From Trichostrongylus colubriformis (taxonomy: Eukaryota; Nematoda; Chromadorea; Rhabditida; Trichostrongylidae), in the NCBI GenBank assembly GCA_963978905.1, contig OZ022261.1:36474130-36538129 (forward strand): 64,000 nt of DNA. Reading direction: 5' to 3'. Below the pieces are notes generated by a model, which was not told where the DNA came from, made no database searches, and worked only from the letters and a program-made list of their open reading frames with translations. Of this stretch, positions 1 through 11,860 are shown piece by piece (positions within the stretch are counted from its first letter, which is position 1; every line of letters begins with the position of its first letter). Both the position numbers and the translations under genes were made by a program.

Positions 1-195
1 AATCCACGTGGGAGTGGGGTCCTATTTCTCGGGTTTTCGGCCATTTCCATCCGTTTTTTCTCCACTGTCCTGTTACTAGGCATCTCGACTTTCATATTCA
101 GTACCTCTTTCACTTTTCGTCCAAATTTCTCCTAATGCTGTCTTTAACTTTCTGCGACTCTACCATCGCTGTATGATCGCTTTAGGACCCAGTTA

Positions 196-1094
196 TTAGG
201 TTAATTCATAATAAATCGGACAAATGGTAGTGATGATTTCTAGAGATCATAACTCAGTAACAAATTAATGAAAATGGACGCGCGAGGTACCGTTGGAATG
301 AGTATGAAAAGCTCTTCAAAGTATCGCAAAATAATCACTACAAAGTAAATTCATTCTGCCACAATGCCGCACGATTTCAAGCGGTCCAGAGACCACATCC
401 GCAACGTCATACTATTTATATCGCTATCTGGCCAGAAACCCGCGGATACCGGCAGACGTCTGATAGAAGTTCACAAGGAGCATGCCCCCGGCAGAAGTAC
501 ACTGTAGTTGTAGCATTCGAAGTTTGCGTCAGGCGACTATTCCATCGAAGACGAAAACCGCGGTTGGTGGAGCGTACACGGCGTAGAGTACTGGGAGCTG
601 CTCGATGAAGGTACCACAGTATCCGCCGACGTCTACGTTCGTCAATTACGAGAATTGAAGGCCAATGTCCAAAGTTCGCTACGGCGGCGGTCACATGTCT
701 ACTTCCAGCACGACAACGTGTCTACTTCCACAGACCGCACTTCGCAAGATCGACCAAGGCCGAGCTGCTGTCGTACAGTTGGACCGTACTTCTATACCCA
801 CCGTATTCCCCAGACCTGGCCCCTTCAGATTTCCACCTTTTCTCCCACAGCCAATGCCACCTGGACGGCCAAGACTTCAAAACTCGCGACGAGGTCAAGG
901 CGGCACTCGGCAACTTCTTCGAGCTCCAGCTTCCGGCCTTCTGGAGCAAGGGCATCCATGATCTGCCTATACCGTGGCAGAAGGTCATCGATAAAGATGG
1001 AGTATATTTCAAGTGAATCCCTGTTGTCGTAAAAAAGTTGTACGACAATGATTAAAATTGGTCAATTTGTCCGATTTATTATGAATTAACCTAA
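196..1094 (+). mobile_element. Internally deleted mariner transposon (non-autonomous)
   Basis: The element has perfect 30-bp terminal inverted repeats at 196-225 and 1065-1094, beginning TTAGGTTAATTCATAATAAA, and is flanked by the TA target duplication (194-195, 1095-1096). Inside on the plus strand are pieces of a mariner transposase: an N-terminal start at about 364 (MPHDFKRSRDHIRNVILF), then a jump to WWSVHGVEYWELLDEG (about 567-620), HDN near 709, and PYSPDLAPSDFHLF ending with WQKVIDKDGVYF and a stop at about 1015. The HDN motif and the following RPH are split by a roughly 14-bp near-duplication (GTCTACTTCCA) that shifts the frame. The segment holding the first catalytic Asp is missing. 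At 899 bp it is shorter than a full mariner (about 1.3 kb). The family is certain. Kinship with the hookworm element bandit is inference. Confidence 0.95.
364..1015 (+). pseudogene. Mariner transposase remnant
   Basis: This is the decayed DDD-type transposase inside the mariner element. It keeps an ATG and the first helix region, has lost the central part with the rest of the helix-turn-helix and the first Asp, and retains the second Asp (HDN) and the third Asp region (SPDLAPSD) in two different frames because of a short duplication near 715-730. The C-terminus and stop codon are intact. It cannot encode an active enzyme. Any movement would have needed transposase from another copy. Confidence 0.9.
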
Positions 1095-1228
1095 TACATA
1101 CGGCGCCAATAGGTCGCACGCATTGCGCGGTAAGCTGCGCTGTGGACCTATGACGTATATCTGCAGACCCTTATATCAACATATCCGGCAAATAAAGCGC
1201 ATAGCGATAACTCACAAAAACGAGTCAC

Positions 1229-2881
1229 CTTCAGGCCGGTGAAGTGAGCAAACGAATGATGCTGCGTTGTGGAACGCCTGGTAATGAATAAGGACATCAC
1301 ACCGCAGATCACATAAAGTAAAGCCAAAAACTGGAATCCAGCTTTCCACGAGTACTGAAAATTTTCTATACGGTGAACAAATTCAGAGTTATTTTACCCT
1401 TATAGTCCTCACGGTATTGATGAGCGGTACGAGAACTCGGGGCAACAAGAAAATGCCAATTCCTGGACCGATTGATATGAAGGACATGACAGTATTGCGC
1501 TTCGCGATGAAATACTCACACTGAACCGAGATTATGGCGTTTCTCATCAAAGAGCATCCAAACCCTTCAAACAAAAAAAATACAAAGGCTCACGCTGGTT
1601 TGTTTTCATTTTAAAGTTCACGTGATTAGGGCAGCGAAATGAAAGTGAGCCGGTTAAAGGCCGTGGCTCGTCGTGTGTTCGAGAGAATAGGCGCCAGAAT
1701 TAGCTACTCCTCGTTGGGTGTGTACCCTTATGTCAGGATTTCGCACTGCGGCATGTCGCAAGCGAAGCAATGCGGACGAGCTAGAGGCGCCATGTTGTTG
1801 GGTTCCAAAGCGATTACAAGTTACTGCGTATCGCGCCCCTAGCATTAGCGTGTAATCGTTCTATAAGACCCAACTACTGCGACGCGCATAGCTCGCACAC
1901 ACTGCATCGCATGCCACACGTCGTCGTGCGAAATCTCGACATAAGGGTACACACCCCTCTTCGTTGGTTGGTTGTCCTCGTTCCTCCCCACTTCCAGGCA
2001 AAGTACCAATAGTTGTTACCTGATCAATGATCAGTGGTTCTTAGGAGCGCATACAACTTACTGCTTACAGGTCTCCTCGCTTTTGGACTTGTCTTATCCC
2101 AGAATACCTGAGTTTGTCAACATTGCCGCTTATACTGCGAGCGGACCCTATTGAAAGCAATTTGCGGGAATGAGTGGTAAACGATGAATAAATATTGAAT
2201 GTGACAAACCTATGAGAACTCCAAACATTCCAAGTATAGCCACCGACGGAGCTACGGAACCGAGACAGAAACCTATGAAGCACATCAGAGCACCACTTAA
2301 TATGCTAACACGGGCGCCAGCGAGTTGGTAGAACATCGCCGCCAGTGGTCCTGAAATATGCTAATACATCATATTTCATGATACCATCTCAATAAATTAT
2401 TGATTTTGTATAACTACCATACTACGCAAGAGCTGCTAAATCCAGCCTATACACAACAGCACTCAAAATACCAAAGTGCAGTGGGGAGGGGCCAATGCGA
2501 CGTCGCGCCGCGCAATCTGCCTCTTCGACTCTCTCTGCGTTCATTCTCCCACGCGTGACGTCCTCTGCCACCGCACCGGCTTCGCTTGCAGCACGCTAGA
2601 CTGGTTGTAGAAAAAATCACGAAAATTTTTTTAGAGAATTCTATGCAATCAATAAACACGTGAATCAGTGCCCAGTGTCTGACCATAAAATCCAACACTC
2701 AGAATTCACTTGCTCAATCAATCACCAACCAAATCATGGTAGAATCAGAAAGACTTTCAAGAAATGTACACTGACCGCTCATCAGACTTGATGCTGTAGG
2801 AGCCACTATCACTGCAGAGTCGGCTTCGGTTTTTGTGCAATTGTACTCATCAATTATGGCGTCGACGAAAACATTCATCAC
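1229..2881 (-). CDS. SLC16/monocarboxylate-transporter-like MFS protein (partial, 4 exons)
   Basis: Exons in transcript order are 2776-2881, 2210-2350, 1413-1564 and 1229-1354, all with AG/GT borders and matching phases. The translation has MCT features: a first outer-loop/TM2 region (VFVDAIIDEYNCTKTEAD, then ASSLMSGPLAAMFYQLAGAR), TM3-TM4 (ALMCFIGFCLGSVAP, GMFGVLIGFGCSLMRN) and the TM5 signature region EYFIAKRNTVMSFISIGPGI, where the family has YFxKR followed by a glycine-rich helix. TM6 follows (YSWKAGFQFLALLYVICGV). The role would be proton-linked or facilitated carriage of a small organic acid or related solute across a membrane; the substrate cannot be told. The exon with the usual DGG(W/Y)GW motif was not found upstream. 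TM7-12 lie beyond the left edge. A foldback MITE (1716-1956) occupies the intron 1565-2209. Confidence 0.78.
1716..1956. mobile_element. Foldback MITE, copy A (MULE-like)
   Basis: The two halves are inverted copies. The left begins GGGTGTGTACCCTTATGTCA followed by GGATTTCGCACTGCGGC. The right ends GCGAAATCTCGACATAAGGG followed by TACACACCC. The flanks ctcctcgtt (1707-1715) and ctcttcgtt (1957-1965) agree at 8 of 9 bases and look like a 9-bp target duplication, the length used by Mutator-like elements. The centre carries the family's GCGATTAC/GTAATCG and GACCCAACTA boxes. It lies inside an intron of the MFS gene. Confidence 0.85.
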
Positions 2882-5791
2882 CTAAGAAAAAATCGAATTT
2901 TGAACAAAAATCTTAATTCAAATAGAGCACAGGGACCTCTCGATCGGCTTTTTTTTTCAAGGATTTTCGGAACAGTTTCAATGGCTCTTAGATGACTGGT
3001 TAGCCTCTATTGGTCATCTTGAAAAGTAAGCGTTTGTTATCAACTTGTAAGAGTAAAGCATGTCTTTCAGGATTTTCAGATTTAGTACTAATACTAACTA
3101 GATCATTAAGAACTGGTCACATCAAGGACAGCAAGAACACGGGAGCCTACCTTTTCTTCTGTTCCATTTTTCTTGTAATTATCTGGACCAACAATGTTAA
3201 CACGAAAAACTGTGGATTTGTAACAAGCACTGCGCGATAATGCGGTAGACGTGCTGTTGAGCAAGCAGCATTTGTGCATTGCAGAGCTTCAAAACGGCTT
3301 TTTCTCTGCATGGGGATTCCAGACATGTTAGAATTGAATAATGCAGTATTGCAATGGAAATTGAATGATATCGTATTATCATAGCTTAAATAATCTGTAG
3401 TTTCTTATCGGCAGCGGTGCCGTGGGTGCTACAAGTTCACTAGGTTATTTCTGATACCCTTTGAGTAGTTGTTCGCGACATTCCACGCAATTTTCGATTA
3501 CGGTAATACAGTTCGCTGAATTGCCACCATTATACACACGACGCCTTGCCAAGAAGTTGAGTGTGAGTTCATTGGATTTTTTTAATCATAGACACATTTT
3601 CCCTACTCCTTCGCTTAGTCTTCCTTTCACCGTTTCACTTGTTTTTCGTCATCATGAATGAACGAAATACGCTCTACGAGATGACATCTACAACAACGAG
3701 CAACTTGGAAAGGTGATGTTTGCAGCTTGCAATGATATACGGGAAATGCTAACAAAGACTACAACGTTATGCCTTCCAACCAGAGTTTCGTTACCGATTG
3801 CCCATTCCAATCTCGAATATTCTCTTGGAAACATATTTCTGCTTGTTGCGCTTTTTTCCCTGCCCCCCCCCCCCCCCTCCAGTGCTTTTAAGAAGAGACG
3901 GCTCCACTTTTGAGATTAAAGGGAGACGCACAGGCTATTCCAGTAATAAAGTCAAAGACGCGTCGAACTTGCCTGTCGAACGCCATTTTCCGTGAAGAGA
4001 ATATAGAAGCCGAAAAAAGCCAGCCATATATGACGGCATTCGGATGGCGCTGCCATGCTTGGGCTGACGGATGAACCAGGAGTTGAGCTAACCAAGATCG
4101 TCAACCAATACTGTCGGAAAGAAAACGTTCAGTCTGGGCGCTTATCAGACAACGCCCGAATTTCATCTCTTTTCGCATCAAAACGTTGCCAGATAGACAC
4201 CAAATGCTATTTCGATCACATAAAACATTCTAATCTCGACTGAAATATCAGCTCGCAGCAAAAATTGTCAAAACTAGCCCTCGAGCAATGGCAGAGTGGC
4301 AGAATCCTCCAAAAATAGTTGCCCTCGTACTTAGCAAGCTAAAACCCATCCATCGGTACGTGATATATCTCACTTGTTCCAATCCGAAAGTCAGGTAACT
4401 GAGTAAACCTCTACTACACCCATTAACATGTGAGGTCACGCTCCCACCTCCTCCATAAGCGAGCAAGTCACGTGCTGCTCATGGCTGCCGCACACCACGG
4501 ATTTATAAGGCTACGACTGTTATGAAATTTATGAGGTGCGCCGGAAAACAAGGCTACGAAGAAGGCTAAGAGGATGAATGGATTATCACTTTTTTTAGGT
4601 TCTTGGTGTGCAGCAACACTACTTAGCACTTCAATATTCATATTCAACAATCGACCAATAGGCAAAATTACCCCACGTGGTGCTATAGTTCATACAGCAT
4701 GTTCAGATAAGATAACAGTGCACATAAAGAGAGCGGTGCAGAAAAACTGGATAGCAGTCAGAGTTTTACGAGTCCTATCGACAATATTAAACGTCTACAC
4801 CATGTACTATCAATAATTTCTTTCAACAGCGAGGCCTTAGGCCGCAATACATGGCCCTATTCCCATGTTCCCTAAGATACTGGCTTACAGTACCTAATAC
4901 CGTAAATAACAACAATAAAAGACTACTTCTTTTCAGTATTGTTCGAATTCCTTCATATCCTCCATATCACAACCACCTCCTTTTTGAAGCCATCCTCGGA
5001 ACGTCATGGTTGTTCCCCGTTCTAAAGTGTGTTCCTCAGGTATGAGAAACCTTATCCTACAGAAATCTGTTCCAGAAGGAGCTGTTGCGGTGTCGCGTGA
5101 TGTGACGCGAGCGGCATATCGTCAAAAGCGCGCCGACCGCATCGGACCCTAATGCACCATACCTTGTGTGGTGCGGTGCACAGCGCTCTCTATGGATGCG
5201 TCTGCCAACGGAAAAAGAACTTTCGAAGAACCATTACCATAACAGCCATACCAGTAACTCGTCTACCTGTCTGTTCCTTTAGCCTTGTCATTTTACACTG
5301 CAGTAGTCAACCTAAAACTTTATGAATATTCTGAAATGTATGGCAACAAACAATGAGATAACCAGCAACAGTGAAACGAGATAAAAAAAAAATAGGAAGC
5401 ACCACATTACGACCAAACGTGCACGTGTGCTCTGCAGATTAACCCTACCTAATACCTCTAAAACCGTCGGTTAAAAGGTATGACTAAATCCATGCGTGGA
5501 TGCATTGCAACCTTTAATAGAGACAGTGAGCATGACACGTTAGGAACAGATTCAATTCAGAAGAAAACAAACAAATGATAAACAACTTTGACATTGCTTT
5601 TCGAGAAGAAATCCAGATAAAATACGCAATGCGAGGCAATACGACATCACATCATACAGATCTCACACTAAAAACTATCACTAAGCCACATACGAGAAGG
5701 AAATAGACGTTTACCGGTAATTTCGTCTAGTAAATAAATGCAAAGCGTTTCTGTGAGAAACGTCAAGAACCAGGAAGCAGGACTGATGCGC
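2882..5791. other. No gene recognised between the MFS exons and the git-1 3' end
   Basis: I found no exon here that I can support. The missing N-terminus of the MFS gene should lie in this stretch or begin at the exon ending 2881, but no DGGWGW-type coding exon is visible on the minus strand. The stretch contains a C run at 3863-3877 and a degenerate repeat at about 4445-4560 that recurs inverted at about 7196-7320. It also has a GC-rich patch at about 5085-5190. Otherwise it is AT-rich intron or spacer. Confidence 0.6.
4445..4560. repeat. Dispersed repeat, also found inverted at about 7196-7320
   Basis: The blocks ATAAGCGAGCAAGTCACGTG, GCACACCA and GCGCCGGAAAACAAGGCTA follow in the same order on the minus strand at about 7196-7320 (ATAAGCGAGCGCGTCACGTG, GCACACCA, GCGCCGGAGAACGGGGCTA). 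Similarity is moderate, perhaps two thirds by eye. No terminal repeats or coding potential are seen. Confidence 0.6.
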
Positions 5792-8700
5792 TCAGTGATG
5801 AACAGCCATAAGCAGCATCTTAGCCGACTGGGCGACGCTGTACGCGGCATGGCAGGCATCTTCGGCGTCCAGGATCGGAGCGTTACATTTTGCACTCAGA
5901 ATCTATTAAATAAAGGTCAGTTGAGAAGTACATCAGAAATACGGGCGTGGTGCAGAAGGAGCAGATGTGGCGTCGGGCATGCCACCTCTCACTTGTTCCG
6001 TGTGCACCACATTCCCAGGAACCACTACTAGGAAACTTCATTGTAAGAAATGATCCAACAATGATGACTATGTTTCTGCACCCCTAAATGTATCAAAACC
6101 TATGGGCCGACACAAAAGATAGCCCTCTTGATCAACTTTGATGCAGCACTCCCCCTTTTATTTAGACTTAATCAAGAACTTTCTAGATCAACCGAAGAGT
6201 CTAGCTCCCACAGTTTTCTTTTCGCGACATGAGCAATGTTTTCGTTGCGGGAAAAGAATGTCCCCTACGACGCTTCAATCTTACAAGAAGTCAAATTTTC
6301 ATTATAGTGAGAAAAGAGGAGTTCCTCCAAGAGATGGCTGTGCTGCTAGTCAACAAACGAACGAGTAAAGAGCTCAGCTTACCATTGTTGCATCCATGAG
6401 ACCAGTGACAGCTTGTTCAGTTTTACCAACCCGTTGATCACGTGGAATCAAACATATTATATGGTTGATCAGCGAAGCTATCTGGAACAATGAAAATTCT
6501 TTTACTGAAACTTTTAAGAGTCAACACAGAAAGAAGCTATCTCCGATGAACCAAGTTCTCAACATGGTACCACTAAAGGAAAAGTCACGAAAGGTTCGAA
6601 GTTAACAAATTTCCGACAAAAAATTCTTTGTAGTTACCTTATGTGCATGGTCACTAGAACGACCATGCAGCTGCTTGTGTTGAGCATCTGTGAGAAGTGA
6701 TCGAATTGCCACGGTCAAATTTTCTGTCTCTCGGATGAGATTATCAGGGAACACTGCAATCGATACAGTAACATTTTATAACCTTGATATAGCACTCAAA
6801 AAAAATGTTGCAGAGCTGTACGCCTTCGCATTGCACTCACCGGGTTCGCTGAACGCTTCCTGAACTTTAGAAGCAACAACTTGCGGAGCAGGAGTTATGG
6901 TGGCATAATCCGTACACTCCAGATTTCGTTCACGGTTGTCACGAGCTCGCAACTTTTCTCGAGAGCCATCCCGAGCTTCGTCGCGGTCTCTGAACAGACA
7001 AAAACTGAAGGAACTAGTCTGGTCAACGAAACGAGAACCATGCCACGCTCGAGCCTATATCGTTGGAAGGAAACTATTCCAATATTGGTGAAAATGCTTT
7101 GAACTATCAAATAGAATTGTTAACAACCATATACTGTCATGTGGAACGACATGAAACTATCAAAAACTCGAAAAACGGGACTTTCAATCCGCCCGTTGGC
7201 CTTTTTTATAGCCCCGTTCTCCGGCGCAACCCACAACCGTATCGATGAAGCCCATGCGAATCTTTGGTGTGCAGCGGACACGTACAGCACGTGACGCGCT
7301 CGCTTATATGCTGAGCTCGACCTTGCACCCCCAGACGGAAGGCTATCCTGAAGTGCTGGTGGCGCGCGTTTTAGTTGCGCCACGCGATTGGGAAGAAAAT
7401 TAATCGAAAAGATAAGCTGATTGGAAGAAATTCTATATCGCCGAATGAATACCCACAGTTGACAGAAGACATACCTATGATTTTCGGCGCTCATTCGCCC
7501 ACTGGGCACCATACGAGAATAGCCAGGAGTCGATCCACTCATACTTCCATGTCGTTTTCCAATTCGTGACTCCGCTTCTGAAGAAATCTTCGAAAGTGTT
7601 TGCCACTTTATAGACGTAAATCGGACTTGAAAAGCTTGAAGAATTGTGGAGTGAGATTCAGCAACACAGAAGTGAATACTATCAATCAGTTTACAGATTA
7701 AGCAACTGCAGGTTATTCCAACCGTATGTTTACCTATGGGAGGGCGTCCAATCCGCTCTCCACGATCCACTCCTACCGACTGCGCACGTTCTACGATATG
7801 ATTACCCGTCACATGAGGTACGGTGGCCGGAGACGGTAACCGTCTTAATAGTGCTGCTTGCTCGGATAGGCGAACAATCTGAAGAAACATGAATATCGTA
7901 ATCATTATATGAAGGAATAAGATTACACCTACTTCATCCTTCAAACATGTATTCTCAACTCTCATATGCTCCATAGAATTCTGCAGATTTGTGAGAATCC
8001 TTAAAGAACAACTACTTGGTGCAACCGAATGGATTTTTAAAATAATTGTAAACAATTGCCCGAAAAAATAATAATGAACTACTTCATGATTTGAGTATTG
8101 GTATGGCAGATTGAAGTCAGTTTATTTTCGTTCTCTGTCATTCGTTCTTTCAACTCCAACACATCATCTATGGACACGCGTCCATCGACGGCTGCATCCA
8201 AAGAAGACGTCGACCTTGTTTTGTTCCCTGACGACCTCCTAGAAAGTTTAACCACTTTCAGTAGACCATCTTCAGCAATTACTGTGCGTGGAGCTACCTC
8301 GTTGCACCGCTACTGCGAAGTTCACCGGCTCTACCAGGAAAATCGGCAACTTCGTCATAATCTCTGTTAAACTCGTTGGAACCCATTCGCGTGTTACTAA
8401 ATACACTACTCGTCAGTATGATCAAAATGAAGTCAGCATTAATAAAAAGTTATAACCTCGACATATTGTGGAGGTTAGAAGAGGTGTCCAATGTGTTCTG
8501 GGAAGGTTCGGGAGGAAGACCAAAATAACGACGTTTTGCCTCCTAAATAGACTAAGCTGTGCGGAAAGAAAACGGCAAATGAATATGATGATAAATGGTA
8601 AACAATCACAAACACTAGTTAACAAAGGAGAGAATCCCAAAAAAAGTGGGCTGTGAATATCAGTGTGAGAACTATTATCGAGGATCATGACAACATGTTA

Positions 8701-11700
8701 GTAAAAATGCTGTGAAAATTAAGAAGTTGAAGCACCGTCAGCTTGAAAGAGGAGCAAAGACTTTAAAAAAATCCGAGTCAATGTGAAAAAGTGGCATCGT
8801 GCATTGCGGCCCAACTACAATATTGCATCAAACCAAAGAGATCTGCACTATTAGACCGCGTTCATACTTTGTGCCGTCACGGCGTGGATGCGTTCACAGA
8901 CACCGGGGCAGAGTGGCACGGGAGAGGTGCAAAAGATGACGCAGGCATCGGAACAGGGTGGCACAGACGAAGACGCGGAGACACGCAGCCACGCCCTGCC
9001 GCAGCACCGCACAGTATAAATGGGGCCTAAACCTGGGAGGAAAAGCTCCAAAATGTGTGGAGACATTTTCTGATGCAAAAAATGATCACGCGAAAGGTGA
9101 CTCTACAGTAATCGATATCTCAAACTTTGGAAACATTACGAAAACCCAAAGATTGTAAACTAACCTTGAGCACGTCTATGATGAGTGTAGCGAATTCCCG
9201 GACGTCGTACTTGGCAAGTTTCTGCCGCAGCTGGTTCCTTGTAGCAGAAAATGAAGGATTCAGCTGAATGTGTGTGTACTGTTTGCATAATGGAACCTTG
9301 CATTAACATCTCATTATAGCTATGGTAGCTTGAAGAGTGAAAATGAACGAACCGGTAGAAAAACAGCTACACACTGCTCATTACCCGACGTTATTTTGCC
9401 TTGGTTCATTGCCATCCATGCGGCTTGAGTTTCACGCCGATCAACCTGAATAATAAGTTTATTCAGGAAAAAAAACTGGAGAGTTCCTCGGGAACATACT
9501 TCATCATAAATGTCTTGTAATAGCTTCTCAAAGGCGCAGTCCGGGAGTGATTGAATCTTCAATCGGACCGACCGCAACGTTTCAACAGTATTCTTAGCCG
9601 TAAGTTCAGGAATAAGGAAGTGTTGCTGATGCTTCAAAAATTGTTCAATGCAGTAAAGGAATACACAAACGAAAACAAATTCAACAAATAATTTACTAAA
9701 TCACACAAACCAAAAAGAATCAAAATTGAAGAATCAATAAACATTAATCTAACCTGATGATCAGGCTTCCGACCACAGAGGAAAAGCGATAGCCTATTAG
9801 TCAAATCAAAAGATAACTCGTCAAGACGACTAGCGAGGTCGACCTACAGATAACGAGAGTGATCACTGATAAGATGCAAGAAGCAGCCCAAGCACACTAA
9901 CAGTGTAATAGTACGAGGTCTAGAATGAAGAATGATACTCACAAAACCATCTTGTCGAGCAAGCTGTGCAGGAGTCAGGTCTGCAGCATTACACAGCAGC
10001 GGATCTGCACCATAGATATACAGGAGTTCTACCTGAAATAATTATATAAACTGAGACCACAATTCAGATATAAGGTTGCAATCGATGGAGAGTACAAAAT
10101 TCTTCAAAATCGGCGATTGAATACGGGAAGTCCAAACCGAATGGAAAAGAATGGAGTTTCCTTCACATCACTCAGAGTTCATCACTATAAGCAAAGAGCT
10201 TTGTAACTGTGAAGCTGTAAAAATTTGCTCAAACTAAAAGTGGTGGCTCAAAAAGAATCAGTCGCGCTCAGTACAAAAAACCATGGATATTTCCAAACAA
10301 CATCGCCCAAGGTCGCAACGCCACCAGCGTGGCGTATTTCACATGGCTTGCGGCCAATCTACACATATGTCTCCAACTTCAGATTGTTGAATCATTCCCA
10401 TGTAAAAAGAAAAGCGCAAACAAAACCTGCATCGCTTGTCCTTCCTTTGCTGCAACGTGCAGCGGGCTATTGCCTTTTTCATTGTCCACATAATTGACAT
10501 CGGCTCCCATCGCTAAAAGCCTGGAATGAAAACGTAATTGAAAACTCAAACGAAAACCAAACGCTACAGCAGAATAATAAAAGGACAACGAAACTGATGG
10601 TTAGAATATGTAGAATTCAAACAGCTACAGAACGAGGTGGCCATAGCTCGCGGAAGCTGAGCGCGCACTCGCGAAGTGGCATTCTCTTTCATTGTGCACA
10701 GAACAAAACAAAACATCTCATATAACAGACCTCAGAGTCGTGTCCACATGTGCAGTACGAACACAAGACCATAGCTGCTTATTCACATCATCCAAACTCC
10801 ATGGCTCGTCATCCTTACCGGGTTTTCGGATAAACGCATGATCAACATACTTAGCCTTTATAAAGGCTTCTTTTGTAGGTAGGACCGGGTCACTGTAAAT
10901 GCTAGCAAGTATTACCACATGAGCAGGGCATTAGGATCTACCCAGTCAATTATTGAATCAAGTCAATCGAAAACTTTTGTTTCGATCAGCCACGAAAATC
11001 AAGCGAGACAAAACATACTGAGGTAAGGGTTTTCGCTTGAATTTCGATGAAGAAGCCGGATCAAGCATAGCATGCTCCCACACACGATTAGAACCAGTTC
11101 TGAACGTAGAGGTAAATTATACAGTGAAAGAAGGGAGCGATTAGTAAAATAAGAAAGAAGAACCACTTGTGTAGCAGCTTGACGAGTTCCAGTTGTGGTG
11201 TATCCCACATCCCTCGGTTGAGTGATCGCACTTGTGAGTACTGACGACCTGAAGTAGGTCAGCATTTATAATATCAACTGAGAGATTTGTGAAAGCTGCT
11301 CTAAGGGAGAGCAAGACAGAATTTCAACTATGCGCCCTGCTTATGCTTGTGATTGGTGACTTCGAATATCTGACCAATCGCAAAAGCGCGCTACTCTGTT
11401 TAACCAGTATAACAGGGATTCTTTTGAGGTTGGATAAGTGCACTGTATTCCAAAAATAACTCCCAAAAGAACGCCAAAATGGAGTCACCAAATACCTAGA
11501 TTCCTGTGGACAGAACAGCAATCGTTGCATATCAGGACACCACGATTGATCGAAGCCCATTGAGGATCGTCAGCACTACAGTCGGCACATTGAACTATCT
11601 CCACGCTCGATACATGTGCTAAATACACAAACATAAACAACAACGAGATTTAATCAGAAAACGAACAAAAAATATTATTAACAAAATCACTCTATATCCA

Positions 11701-11859
11701 AAAAAGTTATTCAAAACGCCTGCAGATCCGGAGTCTGCGATTTTGCGACTGCGGTGCTGCGACTTCGCACGCGATATCGCACAATCACAGAATCGCAGAA
11801 TCGTTAAGTCTGACACCTGCTTTACCTGTTGGTGAAAGCACCACAGCTGAAGTGTCCAT
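5792..11859 (-). CDS. git-1: GIT-family ARF GTPase-activating scaffold, 19 exons, about 702 aa
   Basis: Exons (5' to 3'): 11826-11859, 11496-11618, 11167-11248, 11019-11099, 10731-10892, 10427-10520, 9943-10032, 9754-9843, 9500-9631, 9353-9445, 9165-9263, 8083-8309, 7933-8011, 7734-7878, 7475-7577, 6841-6989, 6638-6753, 6383-6481, 5792-5902. Phases agree throughout and total 2109 nt. The ARF-GAP zinc finger is C22-x2-C25-x16-C42-x2-C45 with catalytic R50 (VHRNLG). Ankyrin repeats follow at about residues 125-250 ([20 protein letters not shown]). Spa-homology segments ([25 protein letters not shown]) lie at about 250-360, a coiled coil at about 405-474, and the C-terminal paxillin-binding bundle ends [21 protein letters not shown] proteins switch off ARF6 and scaffold PIX and PAK at adhesions and synapses. 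An acceptor (TATATTTTCAG) one base before the ATG suggests spliced-leader trans-splicing. The acceptor of exon 12 (8309) is the least certain junction. Confidence 0.94.
7187..7400. repeat. Dispersed repeat inside git-1 intron 15
   Basis: This 485-bp intron (6990-7474) is enlarged by a repeat whose reverse complement resembles 4445-4560. Its outer part (GTTTTAGTTGCGCCACGCGATTGG) also resembles the CTTTCAGCTG...CATGCGATTGGTGAAAA blocks at 49848-49930 and 51886-51960. The genomic frame stays open through it and joins neighbouring exons into one artificial 311-codon reading frame. Confidence 0.55.
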
Positions 11860-11860
11860 C

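Larger units (their letters stand above)
165..1170. mobile_element. Palindromic MITE copy split by the mariner
   Basis: Sequence on both sides of the mariner belongs to the foldback MITE family described for 1716-1956. The left side has ATCGCTTTAGGACCCAGT up to 193, and the right side resumes with CATACGGCGCCAATAGGTCG at 1097 and ends near GACCC at 1170. Joining the flanks with one TA gives a stretch that matches the intact copy near 53667 almost base for base. The outer left half of this copy is truncated or too diverged to see. Confidence 0.8.

Noticed and set aside
7120..8055. A 311-codon continuous minus-strand open frame
   Set aside because: It spans three git-1 exons (7475-7577, 7734-7878, 7933-8011) plus introns and a repeat that happen to lack stops. 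The splice sites and the GIT homology show that it is not one coding unit.
8098..8370. Plus-strand frame ending [20 protein letters not shown], coiled-coil-like
   Set aside because: It lies antisense to git-1 exon 12, which matches the GIT coiled-coil region on the other strand. The resemblance is coincidental.
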